Positions 15,585 to 15,694 of a stretch of DNA of 15,694 bases are shown one piece after another. Numbering within the stretch: position 1 is the stretch's first letter; the number at the start of each line of letters is the position of its first letter. This DNA is from Bacteroidales bacterium UBA5433 (GTDB taxonomy: Bacteria > Bacteroidota > Bacteroidia > Bacteroidales > UBA932), in the NCBI GenBank assembly GCA_002427525.1, contig DIRP01000017.1:1-15694 (forward strand), in the 5' to 3' direction. Position numbers and translations under genes: made by a program. Below the pieces are notes generated by a model. It saw only the letters and a program-made list of their open reading frames with translations, made no database searches and was not told the origin of the DNA.

Positions 15585-15611
15585 CCACCCTATTATCATA
15601 CTTGTAGACTA

Positions 15612-15694
15612 ATGAAAACACTTTTCTCGTCTGAATCCGTTTCTGAAGGGCATCCCGACAAAATTGCAGACCAGATTGCAGATGCCATTCTGGA
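15612..15694 (+). CDS. metK: S-adenosylmethionine synthase, N-terminal part
   Basis: Only the first 27 codons are in the window; the gene continues past the right edge. The N-terminus MKTLFSSESVSEGHPDKIAD, followed by QIADAIL, is the highly conserved start of MetK (EC 2.5.1.6), which makes S-adenosylmethionine from methionine and ATP in the cytoplasm. The block SEGHPDK includes the His that contacts ATP phosphates. It is the only plus-strand gene here and is divergent from the nuclease gene, with 211 bp between their start codons. Confidence 0.97.
   Translation, partial: MKTLFSSESVSEGHPDKIADQIADAIL

Noticed and set aside
1..15694. CRISPR arrays, insertion sequences, prophage or toxin-antitoxin genes
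   Set aside because: I looked for short regularly spaced repeats, transposase motifs, terminal inverted repeats and small paired genes and saw none. The window is conventional chromosomal gene order.

Overview
This 15.7 kb window looks like chromosomal DNA of a Bacteroidota bacterium, most likely order Bacteroidales. The evidence is lipoproteins with BACON domains, an Oar-type TonB-dependent receptor with an N-terminal carboxypeptidase-regulatory-like domain, a Bacteroidetes-style PheS, A/T-rich leaders with weak Shine-Dalgarno signals, and several TAnnTTTG -7 promoter boxes. I cannot name genus or species. Every gene is on the minus strand except metK at the right edge.

From left to right, positions 1-3320 hold a two-gene unit: a 140-aa lipoprotein of unknown function, then 6 bp later a large secreted M6-family zinc metalloprotease whose C-terminus runs off the left edge. 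Positions 3337-3639 hold tRNA-Gly(GCC) and tRNA-Leu(UAA), each followed by a terminator-like hairpin, with one strong promoter upstream of tRNA-Gly. Positions 3654-8250 hold a tightly packed five-gene unit, transcribed yraN - manC-type guanylyltransferase - arcA - M55 D-aminopeptidase - pheS. Two of its junctions are ATGA stop/start overlaps. It mixes housekeeping (phenylalanyl-tRNA synthetase, YraN), GDP-mannose synthesis and amino-acid or peptide catabolism (arginine deiminase, D-aminopeptidase).

Positions 8290-15400 are the most interesting part. An Oar-like TonB-dependent receptor is followed 18 bp later by a lipoprotein with two BACON-like segments and three OB-fold-like repeats. Upstream, under its own promoter, is a lipoprotein carrying BACON, DUF5689-like, BACON and DNA/RNA non-specific endonuclease domains with an intact DRGH active site. 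There is no SusD homologue. My working hypothesis is a cell-surface system that cuts, binds and imports extracellular nucleic acid. This is inference from domain content and adjacency.

The 211-bp divergent region before metK (15401-15611) holds two back-to-back promoters, an exact TTATCCACA DnaA-box match with two weaker relatives, and a 7+3+7 palindrome at the metK promoter. Apart from this region there is no long non-coding stretch. I saw no CRISPR array, insertion sequence, rRNA gene or prophage gene.
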